NCBI RefSeq assembly: GCF_029227915.1
Contig: NC_079882.1
Span: 12,524,001-12,588,000 of the forward strand
Source: Hydractinia symbiolongicarpus
Taxonomy: Eukaryota > Cnidaria > Hydrozoa > Anthoathecata > Hydractiniidae
Direction: 5' to 3'
Length of the DNA stretch: 64,000 nt
The number at the start of each line of letters is the position of its first letter. Within the stretch, counting starts at the first letter, position 1. The position numbers and the translations under genes were made by a program. Positions 1-14,009 of this stretch are shown here, piece after piece. The notes beneath the pieces were generated by a model. That model worked only from the letters and a program-made list of their open reading frames with translations, made no database searches and was not told where the DNA came from.

Positions 1-914
1 CTTGCTGTTTCACCAATGTATGTAGCATCGCACGATTCCACCTGACAAGTATATTTGTACACAACACCATGTTTATATTCCTCCCTGGTTCTATCTTTCA
101 CAGAAAATAGCGAGATAACTTTCGACATTGATAAGCAATGCCTGGCTTGACATTGGCAGGTAGAAACTGTTTGAAAGTGTTATTTAGACACTTTACTAAG
201 CAGTTACCATGATTTTGTATGGTAGAACCATGAAAGGTGTTATTGGAGGTTCATTGGTGTCTTTATTAGAAACAGTGTCGGCATTTTGAATGTTGAATTT
301 TGGCCGTGTTTATTAATTACATTAGCTACAACTGCTTCTGGATAACCATTGATTTTTATAAACACATTTAATTGATTTAGTTCGTATTTCAGATCTTGTG
401 ATGAAGAGCATATATGAAACGCTCTTAAAACCAACGATTTAACAGTTCCAACTTTCCATGGGCGTGGTGCAAATAAATTCCAGTGCATGTATATGTCAGT
501 GTTTGTGTCTTTTCGATAAATGGCTGTTTCAAATGAACCATCATTCATACGTTTCACTTTTACATCAAGAAAGGCTATGTAATTATCGTTTTCATCTTCA
601 TGTGTGAACTGGATATTCAAATGGTAACTATTAAGTGTGACCAGCACTAAATTTTCTAATTTTAGGACTATTTTCAATATAATGTCTATCGTTTGTTCCA
701 AAGGGACATTGGTGAATAAACTAGTGATGTCAAAAGATACTAGTTTGTAATTATGAGGGATCTTTTCTCCTTTTAATGATGATTTAACATCTAAAGAGCT
801 TTCAGTAGTATATTTTGACTTTGTCAGTGGTGTTAACAGTTTTGCAAGGTACTTTGATGTGTTATAAGTAGCAGATCCAATATTTGATATGATATTCTGT
901 ATAGCGTATTTCTG
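1..914 (-). pseudogene. Penelope-like element, C-terminal half (RT core and start of GIY-YIG)
   Basis: This is the downstream half of a Penelope-like retroelement read on the minus strand. From about 900 down, translation gives the RT block with IISNIGSATYNTSKYLAKLL and then KLVSFDITSLFTNVPL. It continues through an open stretch at 701-240 with FLDVKV, YRKDTNTDIYMHWN and APRPWKVGTVKSLV, all hallmark Penelope RT and thumb motifs. Between about 100 and the left edge it reads HGVVYKYTC and ATYIGETA, the start of a GIY-YIG endonuclease domain, so it belongs to the endonuclease-bearing Penelope lineages. The copy is cut by the window edge and is separated from its N-terminal half at 4155-5199 by an inserted LINE. 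Frames are interrupted, so it is a dead copy. Confidence 0.88.
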
Positions 915-966
915 ATAAAAAATATCAACAATTTATGAAGACTCCTGAAGATAAACTATTTTTCGT

Positions 967-3628
967 TTGCAGTCCCTGTCTTTAATTCCGGACAACATCA
1001 ATATTACTATTGATGAAAACTTTGATTTTAAGGCAATCAGAAATGGGAATGGCTTAAAAATGGCCCATCTCAACATTAATGGTCTGTCATCCAAAGTAGA
1101 CTATGTTAAACTTCTGCTACATCAAACAAAACTTGATGTATTCTCCATCTGTGAAACCAAAATTGATGACACCATCACTGACAATGACGTTAAAATTGAT
1201 GGCTATGTTTGTTATAGGAATGATCGGAATAGACGAGGTGGGGGTGTTCTAATTTTTGTTAATAAAAACTTGGAGAGCCACCTTTTGAAACACCTTTACT
1301 TCGAAAATGTTGAATCACTATGGGTGAAAGTGTGCCTGAAAAAAACTAAACCTATTTACGTGTGTGGGGTTTACAGGCCACCTGAAGGTAGTGATTTGCA
1401 GAGTACCAAAAACCTGTGTACTCATTTTAAACAGTGTTTTAACAAGCTCCCAAAAGAAAAAGAAGTTTTTATTTTGGAAGATTTTAACTGTAACATGCTT
1501 TCAAAATATGCTCTTTCCTCCAAAATAAAGGAATTATGCTCCACTCTTTTCCTAAAACAACATATTACGGAGCCAACTCGTGTTACTGAAAATAGTAGCA
1601 CTCTTATAGATTTGATACTTTCTAACAGTTCTTGTATTTCTAAAACTAGTGTCATGGATTTAGGCATCAGTGATCACAATTTAGTTTATGTGATCAGAAA
1701 ATTCAAAAGGCCAAAATTTGAACCTAAAACATGCAAGGTTCGTAGCTACAAGAACTTCAGTGAAGAGGCTTTTCTGAAGGACCTCAGGAATTTAGACTGG
1801 TCATATTTTAATAATTATGATGACCTTGATGAAGCATGTGAGAAACTGAATAAAAATGTTAAAACAGTGGCTGACAAACATGCCCCTTTCAAAACACATA
1901 GATTTTCTGGCCGTGTTGAGGCATGGGTCACTGATGAATTAATAATAGCCATCAAAGAAAGAGACTTCTTGAAACGGAAAGCATCAAAAACAAAATCCAT
2001 CATAGACTGGGAAGCTTTCAAACAAAAAAGGAACCAGGTAATAGGTCTCAAAAATCGACTTAAAAACGAGTACTATAATGACGTTTTGCAGGACTTTCAA
2101 AAACGGCCAAAACAACTTTGGAAAACCCTAAAAAAACTGGTTCCTGATAAGTCAGGCAATACTACCTCGATAAAACGAGTAGTCCAAAACGATGGTACAG
2201 AAACTTCTCACCCAAAAGAAATTTCCAACACATTCAATTCATTTTTTGTCAGTGTTGGTGCCAAACTAGCCTCTAAATTTTCTTCTGACACTACTAATGT
2301 TAATCCACCTGTTAGCGGACACGATTTTTGGTGGGCTCGTATTGAGACCAAAAGTGTCGAAAAAATAATAAGTTCACTAAAACTTAATAAAGCTACAGGC
2401 TTGGACGGAATTGGTTCATGACTGCTAAAAGCAGGTTCGTCAGTTTTAAGTATTTATTTATCAAGTCTTTTCAACAAATCTTTATTTACTGGTTATGTAC
2501 CTAAATGTTGGAAGACTAAAAGGGTCTCGCCTATTTTTAAAAGTGGCAATGAAACAGATCCTACTAATTATCGGCCTATCTCCATTTTGCGTGCATGAGC
2601 AAATGTCTCATTTTATTTCTGAGCACAACTTCCTGAATGACAGACAGTCCGGATTTCGAAAACTCTTTTCCACAGAAACTGCAGTAGTCGATGTCTCTGA
2701 TTTTATTCTTACTGAGCTCGACCAACATAACTTTGTTTGTGCTGTGCTCATTGACCTTAAAAAAGCTTTTGACACTGTTGATCATAAAATTTTGTTAAAA
2801 AAACTATGATGTTTTGGCATCAGAGATGCTGCCTTTGACTGGTTCGAGTCCTACTTAACGGGCCGAATGCAGCTGACTCTTGTAAACGACACAGGATCAG
2901 ATCTGCTTCATGAAGACGCTTTTGGGGTGCCGCAGGGATCTGTGTTGGGGCCCCTGCTCTTTCTTTTGTATATTGATGACTTAAAATCTGTCATCAATTC
3001 AAACTACCACCATCTATATGCAGATGATACAATAATTATTTCGTCTCATAAAAACTTGGATACCCTTGTCTCCCAGGTCGAGTTAGAACTTTCGCAAGTC
3101 GACCTCTGGCTGAATAATAACAAAATGACTATTAATACGGACAAAACTGAAACAATCTTTTTCGGCAACCACAGCCAGTTAAAAAAAGTTGAGAACAAAA
3201 CTATCAACTATATAGGTATTCCTTTGAAGAGGAGCGAAAAAGTTAAATATCTTGGGGTAACATTTGATCAAAAAATGCAATGGGAAAAGCACATTAATGA
3301 CATAAATAGAAAAATACTAATTAAATATTCTAAAATTAGAACCATTGCATCCTGTTTAACACCTCACACAAAATACCTTTTAATTAATGCACTTGTCATG
3401 CCATATTTCAACTACTGCTCCTTGGCTTGGGCTTGTGCCACCCAAGGTAGATTGGGAAAACTAGAAAAACGATTAAAATGTGTCCGTACCTTTCTTGGGA
3501 AAGAGAGGGAATATTCAATGAATAATTTACTCATCAAAAACGATGCCATATTAGTTTTCAAAGCCATGAATCACATTGCTCCTGATTACATGCGCTCAAA
3601 ATTCCTTTTGACAAAAAAACTGTCATAA
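967..3628 (+). pseudogene. LINE endonuclease-reverse transcriptase ORF2, broken
   Basis: The first open piece (967-2421) holds the endonuclease: LNINGL, the catalytic glutamate in ICETKI, GVYRPP, EDFNCN where most relatives have GDFN, and the terminal GISDHN motif. It runs into the RT N-terminus (LNKATGLDGI) and stops at 2419-2421. Reading continues in another frame as YVPKCWKTKRVSPIFK and NYRPIS, then 2495-2809 with LIDLKKAFDTVDH. The last piece (2867-3628) has GVPQGSVLGPLLFLLYIDD and the catalytic HLYADDT motif. All catalytic blocks are present, but at least three frame breaks separate them. Only the order of the pieces is given; the ancestral protein is not reconstructed. Confidence 0.9.
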
Positions 3629-3948
3629 TCATCAAACAAGAGGAGCTTCAAAAAGCAGGTTCACACTTCCCTTGGTCAACACGGAATTTGGCAAAAAAGC
3701 CTTCCCATTTAGAGCTGCAAAAATGTGGAATAATCTTCCAGACCAAGTGACCTGTGATGGAAGTCTGCTTTCGTTTAAGACTTCCATCTCTAATGTATTT
3801 GGCAAATTCTAATGGAGATCACTTTTTAAGTTTTTAATTTTTGTTTTTTATTCTTTTTCTTTTCAATTTTCACAGATTATAAATGTTACTATGTTTGATT
3901 GAGCTGAGGCAGTCTAAGGTTTATCATTTTTTGTTTCTTTTTTGTTCT

Positions 3949-4011
3949 AGTGGCCCCCAGTGGAAACAATCCACTAACTATAGGTTTTTGGGATTTTCTG
4001 GGCTAGCCACT
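3949..4011 (+). other. Predicted stem-loop in the LINE 3' UTR
   Basis: Just before the ATT tail, AGTGGC at 3949 can pair with GCCACT ending at 4011. Inside it CCCAG can pair with CTGGG, and TGGA with TCCA. Nested pairing directly beside a simple-repeat tail is what would be expected of an RNA structure recognised by the element's own reverse transcriptase, as described for several non-LTR elements. The pairing is seen in the sequence; the role is inferred. Confidence 0.5.
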
Positions 4012-4016
4012 TTAAA

Positions 4017-5199
<1,183 letters not shown>

Positions 5200-5552
5200 A
5201 ATAAAAAATTTTACCTACTAAAATTTTCCCACTAAACATAAAATTTGCATTTGCTGTGCATAAATTTTACTTTCAGTATGTGTTTTCAAAAAAAACTATC
5301 CTTCGAGACCTAATTTTGATCGTCCTTTAAGACTGTTTTTGATTTAAAACTAATTATTTTGTTGTAGATACGTGTATAATGTTTTTAGCTTAGAAATATT
5401 TGTAACTGTTACGAAAAGCTTGGTGTATTTTTTGAAATTTGAAAGTGTTTTTTTAATATTTCAGTGTTTTGCATGTTACTTTATTATTGCAACAGTTGAA
5501 AATGTAACTTTACATTATGCACAAATTTTAGGATGTCTTGTAACAATGATAT
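5200..5552. other. AT-rich intergenic DNA, nothing recognised
   Basis: This stretch lies between the Penelope-like element and the next transposon. The 74-codon open frame here is AT-rich, lacks recognisable motifs and runs into the transposon's inverted terminus, so it is not called. Confidence 0.5.
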
Positions 5553-6725
5553 CAGGCCTTGCCATGAGTCGCGAGCAATTGCTCGCGCCCGTGTAGTGCT
5601 CGTGTAAATTCTTGTTACCCGAGCATTCTATTGCTCGCGTAAATATTAACATTTTGAGATAAGTGTACACGTTTTTCTCAAGAATTGTTTGGTCTTTTAA
5701 GTGAAACTGAAAGGATATTTGGTGGGATTATTTTCAACCCATCGTACAACAGTTCATTCATTCGCCCTTTTATAAAACGTGTGCGCTACGTGCATTAAGG
5801 TTAAAGTTTCGCATTCATTTTGCAGTAGAAAAGCGGGAGACGTTTTAAATCAAGAACCCCAAACACGATGATTCAGTGTCTACTGGTATAGCGACTCTCT
5901 CAATCTCAACTTCCTTTTCTACATGTCCGAAATAGTATGCATGACTATACTGTTGTTTTTATAAATTTAATGTTCATTTTTGAGGTCATCACAAGCAAAT
6001 AGGAAAAAATGTACTTCGTTTTCAAATTAAAAAATCTTTATCCGCGTGGTTTAAATAAAACTAATGAATAAAATATCTCTTTTTAAAATAGTACACGTCA
6101 GGTACATAAAATTTAAACAGAAAAATATTTTTACCGCATGTGGGTTTCGTTTTTAAAATTGTTTAATAACAGTTGCGGCATAAAGAAAATAATTCATTAT
6201 TATTTGGACCTGCTATGGTTTCCAATTGTTTCATCAAATGAAGAAATTATCTACAATTAAATCGAAGATAAATTGTCTGTGCCGCCTGTAAGTGCAGTTT
6301 TGCAGACTTGCGTCATCCGTGCTCCGTTGGCCTTTACCTCTGCATAAGTTAAGAACCGCATGGCTGGATTTCTTGTGTAAGACCTGGTTACCAACGACGA
6401 AGGGGCCAGGCAAAAGAGATTTATGTCTGCATAGTTTTTTAACTAACTCAGGAGTCGGTGAATTAGCTAGGATGGTCAGGTTGGCTAAATAGGCTTGCTC
6501 GTGGATTTAAACTAACGAACGTTTTAACCAACGAAAGTTCGAAACGAGCTACACCTGAAACGATTTAGGTGTGTGCCAAGGCGCACGCCTGTCCTGAAAA
6601 AGATGCCCTGAGAGACTAAATGTAAAGTTTTTTTAGCAAAAATATGGCGAGCAAAATTGCTCTGGTGGACACTCTGACGCGAGCAATTAATTGCTCGGGA
6701 GGTTATTTGCTCATGGCAAGGCCTG
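5553..6725. mobile_element. DNA transposon, 16-bp TIR and 5-bp TSD, superfamily not assigned
   Basis: The two ends share a perfect 16-bp inverted terminus beginning CAGGCCTTGCCATGAG, flanked by a direct 5-bp duplication GATAT (5548-5552 and 6726-6730). Just inside both ends are GAGCAAT-rich palindromes (GCGAGCAATTGCTCGCG on the left, GAGCAATTAATTGCTCG on the right), with further copies of GCTCG(C/T) near 5600-5640. No transposase is recognisable, so this looks non-autonomous. Related ends occur at 30377 and 30576-31389. A 5-bp TSD with CAGG ends does not clearly fit a superfamily I can name. Confidence 0.82.
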
Positions 6726-6730
6726 GATAT

Positions 6731-7326
6731 AATTGAACCTTTTATTGTCACATGTAATATCCGTGCTATTGTTAAAAAGAACTAACAATTACAAAAGTTA
6801 TTGAATTTTATTCATATTTTCCAATGAATGGACAAGTATTTATTTTATTTTGCACAAACTATACTTTTAAGAATTTTTTAATCTAATTAAAAATAGTAGT
6901 TTCATTTCGTCCATTTTTTATCATGAAAACACGGGTATATGGAGCATACAACGACATATTTATTCTAAAACTTTCTTAACGTGATATATGGAGTTAAAAC
7001 AACATCTTATTTTGTTCTAAAGTCATCATAAATCATTCATATGGAGCTTAAAAAAGGCACTATTTTGCTCTAAAATGACCAAAATGCAACCGTATGGCAC
7101 TTAAACAGTGACATGTTTTGTTTTAAAACCATCAAAACATGATCATATAAAATTAAAACAATGTCGTAGTTTGTTCTAAAATCATTAAAATGCGATCGTA
7201 TAGAACCTTAACAACGCAAAATTTTTGTCAACGTAAAGAAATATAATAATTTTTGTCTTCAAGTTCTTACAAGGGTTGATCTGACAGTTTCGGATAAATT
7301 TTGTATTTTTTCATATATATATTTAG
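6731..7326. repeat. Conserved repeat module and ~58-bp minisatellite upstream of IFT172
   Basis: From 6731 to about 6835 the sequence matches 31550-31640 at many positions (for example CCTTTT, ACATGTAA and CACAAAAG or TACAAAAG in the same order). From about 6930 to 7230 there are roughly five degenerate tandem units of about 58 bp, each with a TATGGA or GTATGG core, a TTAAAACA block and a TGTTCTAAA block. The stretch also serves as the upstream region of IFT172. No promoter motif is distinct enough to name. Confidence 0.6.
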
Positions 7327-7338
7327 AAATACATAAAA
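7315..7338 (+). promoter_or_regulatory. Splice-acceptor-like site 12 nt before the IFT172 start codon
   Basis: A T-rich run ends in TTTAG at 7322-7326, leaving only 12 nt before the ATG. It is either the 3' end of a 5'-UTR intron or a spliced-leader trans-splice acceptor. The same arrangement is seen at RNASEH1, RPS7 and MAPK15. Confidence 0.5.
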
Positions 7339-10300
7339 ATGCATTTGAAGCATCTGAAAACAACAGTACCTCCACAGGTAACATTCTTCTATGTATATAT
7401 TAGTAACATTTTGTTTTTTTAACTGCAGTCTGTTTATACTTTGTTTGTGTTATAAAGTTAAGGTTGTGCCATGTAGTAATTACTATAAGAAAATTCACCA
7501 ACAAATTTTAGAGTACAATTCTTAAGGAGTCTGAAAGTGAACAAAAATGGAATATACATAAAAAGTTGAAAGCTGGTTTTTACTAACCAGGTTTGCAATG
7601 CAGAAAATATGAAAGATCATCAGAATTTGATTGTTCATCTTTAAATTTTTTAATGTGTTATTATATTTCCTGCTCATAGTTGTATACAATTTGAGTTGAA
7701 AAATTATTCCTTCATATTATTTTAAAAACACCCTATATCAATTTTAAAGTCTTTTATCAATCTTTATATCTTAACTACTTGACTACAAAATCTTAAGTCG
7801 TAAAACATTCTTTATAACTATAACTATGGATAGGGTTATATGCATATGATAATGGCAAATCCAAATATTTCTGCACAATGTTTTGGTATTTATAAAAACT
7901 ATGTCAAATAGTGCCATAGTTTTAACAATACAATACTTGAAAACAGTGCCACACTTGACAAGCCATACCAGTTCTCTTTATGATAATACAAACAAAAGCT
8001 CTTTCTTTATAAGAAAGATGTTGACACGCGTAATTATAGATATGAGGGATATAACTGTTTATCGATGAAATCAGTTACAAAAAATGCTTGGTACTTTTTC
8101 TTTTGCACAAATAATTTTTTAGAATTTAAAATAAAAAATTTAACAACATTTTTGAATCTGTCGATCATATCTGAAGTATATAAATAATAAGAAAATTTAC
8201 AAGCTGACACTTCTTTGATGTTTTATGTTTACCTTGTTTTAACCATTGCAATCATTTTTTGAGCGTTTGAAGCATAGAATAATTACTTATTTATCTAAAT
8301 CAATTTGTCTAAAAAAAAACAATACAATCAAAATTAAATAATTTTTTTGACTAACCATGTCATCAATAAATCCTTAACCTGATTGTGGCAAGAAAAAAAT
8401 TATTGCTGTTTTTTTTTCGCATGTTTAAAATTTTTATTTAAATTTCAGGATGGTGCTGCCAAAATTACAGCCATGGCATGGGCTCCTAACAATAACAAGA
8501 TGGCTATTGTATCAACAGATCGTGTTGTTGTATTATTTGATGAAAATGGTGAGAAACGAGACAAATTTGCCACCAAACCTGGTGATTCAAAGGTGAATGT
8601 GTTTTTGTTTAGGTTATTAAATCTCTGACATAATCTTCAATTTTGTAAATTTATTTTAACACAACAAACACTGTCACAAGCAGTAACATCAAGTATTTGT
8701 GAGAAGTACAGAAGCAGGTTAAGAGGGTGTATAACCCTGTTTAGATAAGTATTTTAGATAATTAAGATATTTTGATTGTTTTTAACTTTTTATGATTTGA
8801 ATATTATTTCTTCAGTGTTTTTTGTATGTATTTGTATTTTAATGTTTTCTATAGACTGGAAAAAAAGGGTATCAAGTGAAAGGTCTTGCATTTTCACCTG
8901 ATTCCACCAAGATTGCAATTGGACAAACTGACAACATAGTTTTTGTTTACAAAATAGGAGAAGACTGGTATATTGATTTTATTTCTTTGTGTTTTTTTCT
9001 GTGCTGACCTCATTTTGTGGATCTATTTCTTAGAGATGTGCATATTACACATAACTTGCCTCGCCAATATCAAGGGATATACGCTGTCTATTATTTCCAG
9101 GAGGGCCATGGCTTTGATGAGGAGGCGTAGAGTATTTAATGCTCGTTTTGAGCTTCGCAGACAAATTAGGGTCCCCATTCTGCCAGACAACTCCCTGCAA
9201 CATCCTATGACCCACCATATTGAATCTCTGCCAAGGGGTATCAAACCCTTGTCTCCCACACAAATTGTGAAGGTTGTAACGACAAAGCTACAGCACCTTT
9301 ATAGCCAAAAAATTAAATTCCCTTCAAAATGTGATTTAATTTAAGGGAGAAAACACACACCTTTTAAATATCTAAAGTGTGTATGTAATGTTTGTCTTTG
9401 TGTTGGATAATTATTTCTTCAATTAAATAGAAACCCTAACCTAATATGCTCTGCTGCAGTTGCTTGCTATAATTAGTTCATGTAATAGAGTTCATATCTT
9501 TGTTACATCTAACATTTATACAACCCTACAATCAAAAGACTAATGCTACATTGTTATCTTTAGGGGAGACAGAAAAGTCATATGTAATAAATTTTTACAA
9601 CAGGTGTGTTTTACTTTCTTTTTTTGATTGAATTTGTATATAATTAAATTACAATCATAAGTCTGATAATTTATACCTTGCTTATACTTTCGTTTTACAA
9701 AATTTAATTTATTGATTTGCCTACTAGAGTGCAGTGACTTGTTTAATATGGCCACCAGAAAATCAGTTTATTGTTTTTGGTCTTGCAGATGGAAAGGTTT
9801 GCTTTGTTTTTTTTTAAATATACCTGATGTATTTTATTTTCAGAAAATTAGGAAGTTTCTTTTCCTTCATTTTGATGTGATAATGAAAACTGTCTAATTT
9901 TTTAGCGAGCATGTTTTATGAAACAGTTTTTTCAACGAAAATTTAATCATGTGCAGATAAAAGAAAACATTGATTTGAGCTTGCCATAAATATTCCTCCT
10001 TATAGTTGGAAATGGTTGTTTTTTGTTGCAAAATTGACAGAAAACAAATTTTCTATCCCGCCCAATTCCTTTTTAACAATAGGTTTTAACTGTTTGTTGT
10101 AAATAAATATAAGTTAATATCTTTTTGTATAAACTTGCACGCACCATTTGGGTAAGCTATCAGGTTGTATTGTTTGCATTTTGCTGTATGTGGTTTAGTG
10201 AGTTTTCTTGTTGCTCACAGCGCAGGTGATTTTAAATCGTTAAAAACAGCATTGTCAACATTACACAGAGTAGAACTGTTTTAATGTTATCAAATCTTTT

Positions 10301-13300
10301 TTTCATTATAATAAGCTGCTACAAACATTTTATCTAGGTTCGAGCTGCTAATTTGAAAACCAACAAATCTCAAACTGTATATGGGACTGGTGTTCACTGT
10401 GTCTCCATTTGTGCCAGGTAATTTTTTTTCTATCTATTTTAAATGCCTAACAAGCTTCTTATTAATATTGTTAATAACTTTCAATGTAACATGTTTAGCC
10501 CTTCTGGAAAAGGAATATTGTCTGGTCATGCTGATGGAGCTATTGTTAGATATATTTTTGAAGACGATGGCTCAGGTTTGACACAGGTAAGCATGCCAAG
10601 TCCAGTCCTCTGAATATTGTACAGGTGGTATAGTTTTTTATTGTAAAAGTCACTGACACTACATCGTAAGACAAGTAAAAAGAAGAGGAATCACACGTGA
10701 GATCACAGCCCTCTGCACACTATTCTTTAACACCAGTTAATTTTGACATGGAGTAGAAATTTTTAAAGTATTTGTTTGATTATGAAAAACTCTAAGTGAA
10801 TTAGTGTTGCATATTTTAGCAAAAAATAAGTTTATTTATAGCCGGACCACCCCCCTCTCCCTCCTTTCTTTATAAAGAAAAAATTGGGGGAGTGAAAATT
10901 TCCCAGTTAAAGGGGCAGGGTTGAGCAAAATAGGGGGTTGTTTTAAAAAGTGTGGAGTTGCTCTATATTTTAGAGTAGGTTATTGCTTTAGATCATTTAA
11001 TTGAAAAAATTAAAGATAGGGAATGCTTTGACCTGTCTGCCAACTATGCTTTTATTAGATAAACAAATTTACAGCAGAAAACTAAAGGTTTTAATTCCTT
11101 GCTTATTTGCGTTTGCCACAAATGTTTGGCTAATTTTTGTTATTTAGCAGTCTTTGGGTGAAATGCATTTAACAAGTAAGATGCTTTGTAAAATTTAGCA
11201 TCTCATCAAGGTTGTTTTGATGTCTTTTCTTGGCTAACAGTATTTTTTTCAAGTGATTGCAGCATGTTACCATTAATTAGTTTCAATCAATTATTCATAT
11301 GACCAATTTTTATCTACTTTATACTGGATTTTGTATTTATAGTAAAAAAAGAACAATATTGTCTGACTTATTTTCTAATCCATTGTGTGATGCTTTTAAT
11401 TCAGGGACAAGTAGTAAAGCATTCTTGTCCGCCTTATGCACTCTGCTGGGGGTCATCCATTATGGCTGCTGGTTGTGACAAAAGAATTATTGCATACGGG
11501 AAAGAAGGTAATTTAAATAAATTTTGTTTAAAGAAAAATCTTTATATTTATAAATATATACATTTTAATAATTTTTTTTAACTTATTGTGTTTGTTAGTG
11601 CAAATATATTCATTTTGCTATTCCATGAATACTTTTCAAAATTAGTCGTTAGCCCGTGGAAAAATCCACGGGTTCGCCCGTCCTTTTTATACCGCATTTG
11701 CGTCTCGCTACTTACGCAGCTAAGCTACCATTTTGCGTGACAGACAGACAGACAGACGTATACAGGTGTTATAATATAGATTTTATAATAGGTCGAATTC
11801 TGCAGAACTTTGATTACTCACAAGACTTAGATGAAAACGAGTTCACTGTTGCAGTAACCAGTCCAAGCGGACAAAGTGTAGTGGTGGGAAGTTACGATAG
11901 GTTGAGAGTGTTTAACTGGAGTCCAAGGCGAGCTGCATGGGAAGAATCTAAGCCAAAAGAAATACATAATCTTTACACTATTAGTTCTTTATCCTGGAAA
12001 AGAGATGGATCTAAACTTATTGCTGTACGTTTTTTCTTGATTTATAATTTATTTTTTGTAGAGTTGTTTTTAATAAGTATGATAGCGTTCAAATCAGTTG
12101 CTTAATACTTTTTAAAAATATGCTTTGAAATATTTTCTTTTGTATTTGTGGATGGTAATGGTGGTGGTAACGCTAACATAATGATAATCTTATGCTTCTG
12201 ATGCATAGATTGATTTCCAGTTGCTTGAATACATATCAACCTGATGGATTGAGGTTACTATTGTCAACATTCTGTTTAGGGAACTTTGTGTGGTGGTGTT
12301 GAGCTATTTGACTGCTGCCTCCGAAGATCGGTTTACAAAAATAAATTTGAAATGACATACGTTGGTTTAAGCCAGGTATTTTTTTAAGAATTTATTAGAA
12401 CTTTTTATGTATGTAGAACTTGTGATAATGTATAAGCAAATCTAAGAAAATCACCATGGGGCCATAATATGTGAGTAACCTACATGAAATTTGTCAGAAT
12501 GAAGTAGTATCGACATTGCTGCTTTTGCGCTGAAAACATAGTCGTGCCGGAAATTAAATGTTATCCTACAATTTACAAGGTTTCGAAATTTGTTAAAATG
12601 ATATTTAGAATCTTTTGATTGTAGGATCAAAATAGATTATTATTTTTAAGCTTGCGTCAAATCGTATTCTATAATTCTACATTTAAGGTTATTGTTAAAA
12701 ATCTGGCAAATGGAACAAGAGTGATTTTAAAATCACATTATGGTTATGAGGTTGGTACACTTTTTTTTGCATTCTCAATGATAAAATTAAAGACCTGCTT
12801 AAAGTTACATTTACATGCAGGAATAAAGAGAATAGTTACAAGCTAAGGAGTGTTTCTTTTTACGTGAGCCATATATTGATTAAGAAGTAACAATGAAACG
12901 TTTTCCTTTGTATTTATCTAGATTGATGAGGTGAAGATAATGGGTAAAGATAGATTCTTGGTTGCGCATACATCAGACACTCTTTTAGTTGGAGATTTAA
13001 ATGAAAACAAATTGAGTGAAGTAGGTTTTTTTAAAAAATTGGTACTCAAGAAAAATCAGGGCTATAATTAAGATTGAAATTAAAATTATCCAAGATTCCT
13101 TCTAAGGGTTGATTTTGATGTCTTCCAAATCCATTCAATTCAATCCAACAACACCTACCATTTTTTCTACATTGATTAACAGGAAATTATCTGATGACAA
13201 CATCAGTCAATATTAGGCTGTATGATCAAATGTGAAATCTTGTTTAAGCAATTATTTAGACAAATTAGAAGTAAATAAACAGAGTTAGTGGTAAAGGTTA

Positions 13301-13934
13301 CACACCTAAAAGTAAGATGAAAGGTGTGCATTTGACTAACTAGAGTGTCACATAATGAAAAAACTAAAGATATGTTAAAAAAAGTATGGTTTGATGTAAA
13401 TGAAAGGTTCTGTTACTACTTCAGGTTCCATGGCATGATTCCGGTGGAAATGAAAAGTTTTTCTTTGAAAATGAATTGGTAGGTGTTTATTATTGTGAAA
13501 TCTTTGCTGTGTTCTAGTAATAGGTATTATTTCTCAAGGTTTTAGCATTAGTGTTCTTTTCTCACACTGTTAATAATTTTAGCTATTGATGGTTTAGAAG
13601 GACTTCTTGGCTATTGCGATTCTTCAGTTTTTTTGTACTTTTACTTTCTTCAGTATATTGTTGTTTATTATCCATATCTTTTGGTGATATATGACAGCAC
13701 CAGTTAAGATTTGAAAAACTTAGTTTAGCACGCAGAATCGTATGAAATAGATCAAATATTTGTTTTATAGTCCACTGTAACCAACTAATTTTATATCAGG
13801 TTTGTATGGTATTCAACGCAGGCGAATTATCACTGATTGAGTATGGACAGAATGAAGTGCTGGCTACTGTAAGAACTGAGTTCATGAATCCACACTTAAT
13901 AAGGTAAAGTTTTAAATTACAAGATATCATGTGC

Positions 13935-14009
<75 letters not shown>

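Noticed and set aside
7883-8068. 61-codon ORF in IFT172 intron 1
   Set aside because: Exon 1 and exon 2 join in phase and match the family without it, and no motif is present.
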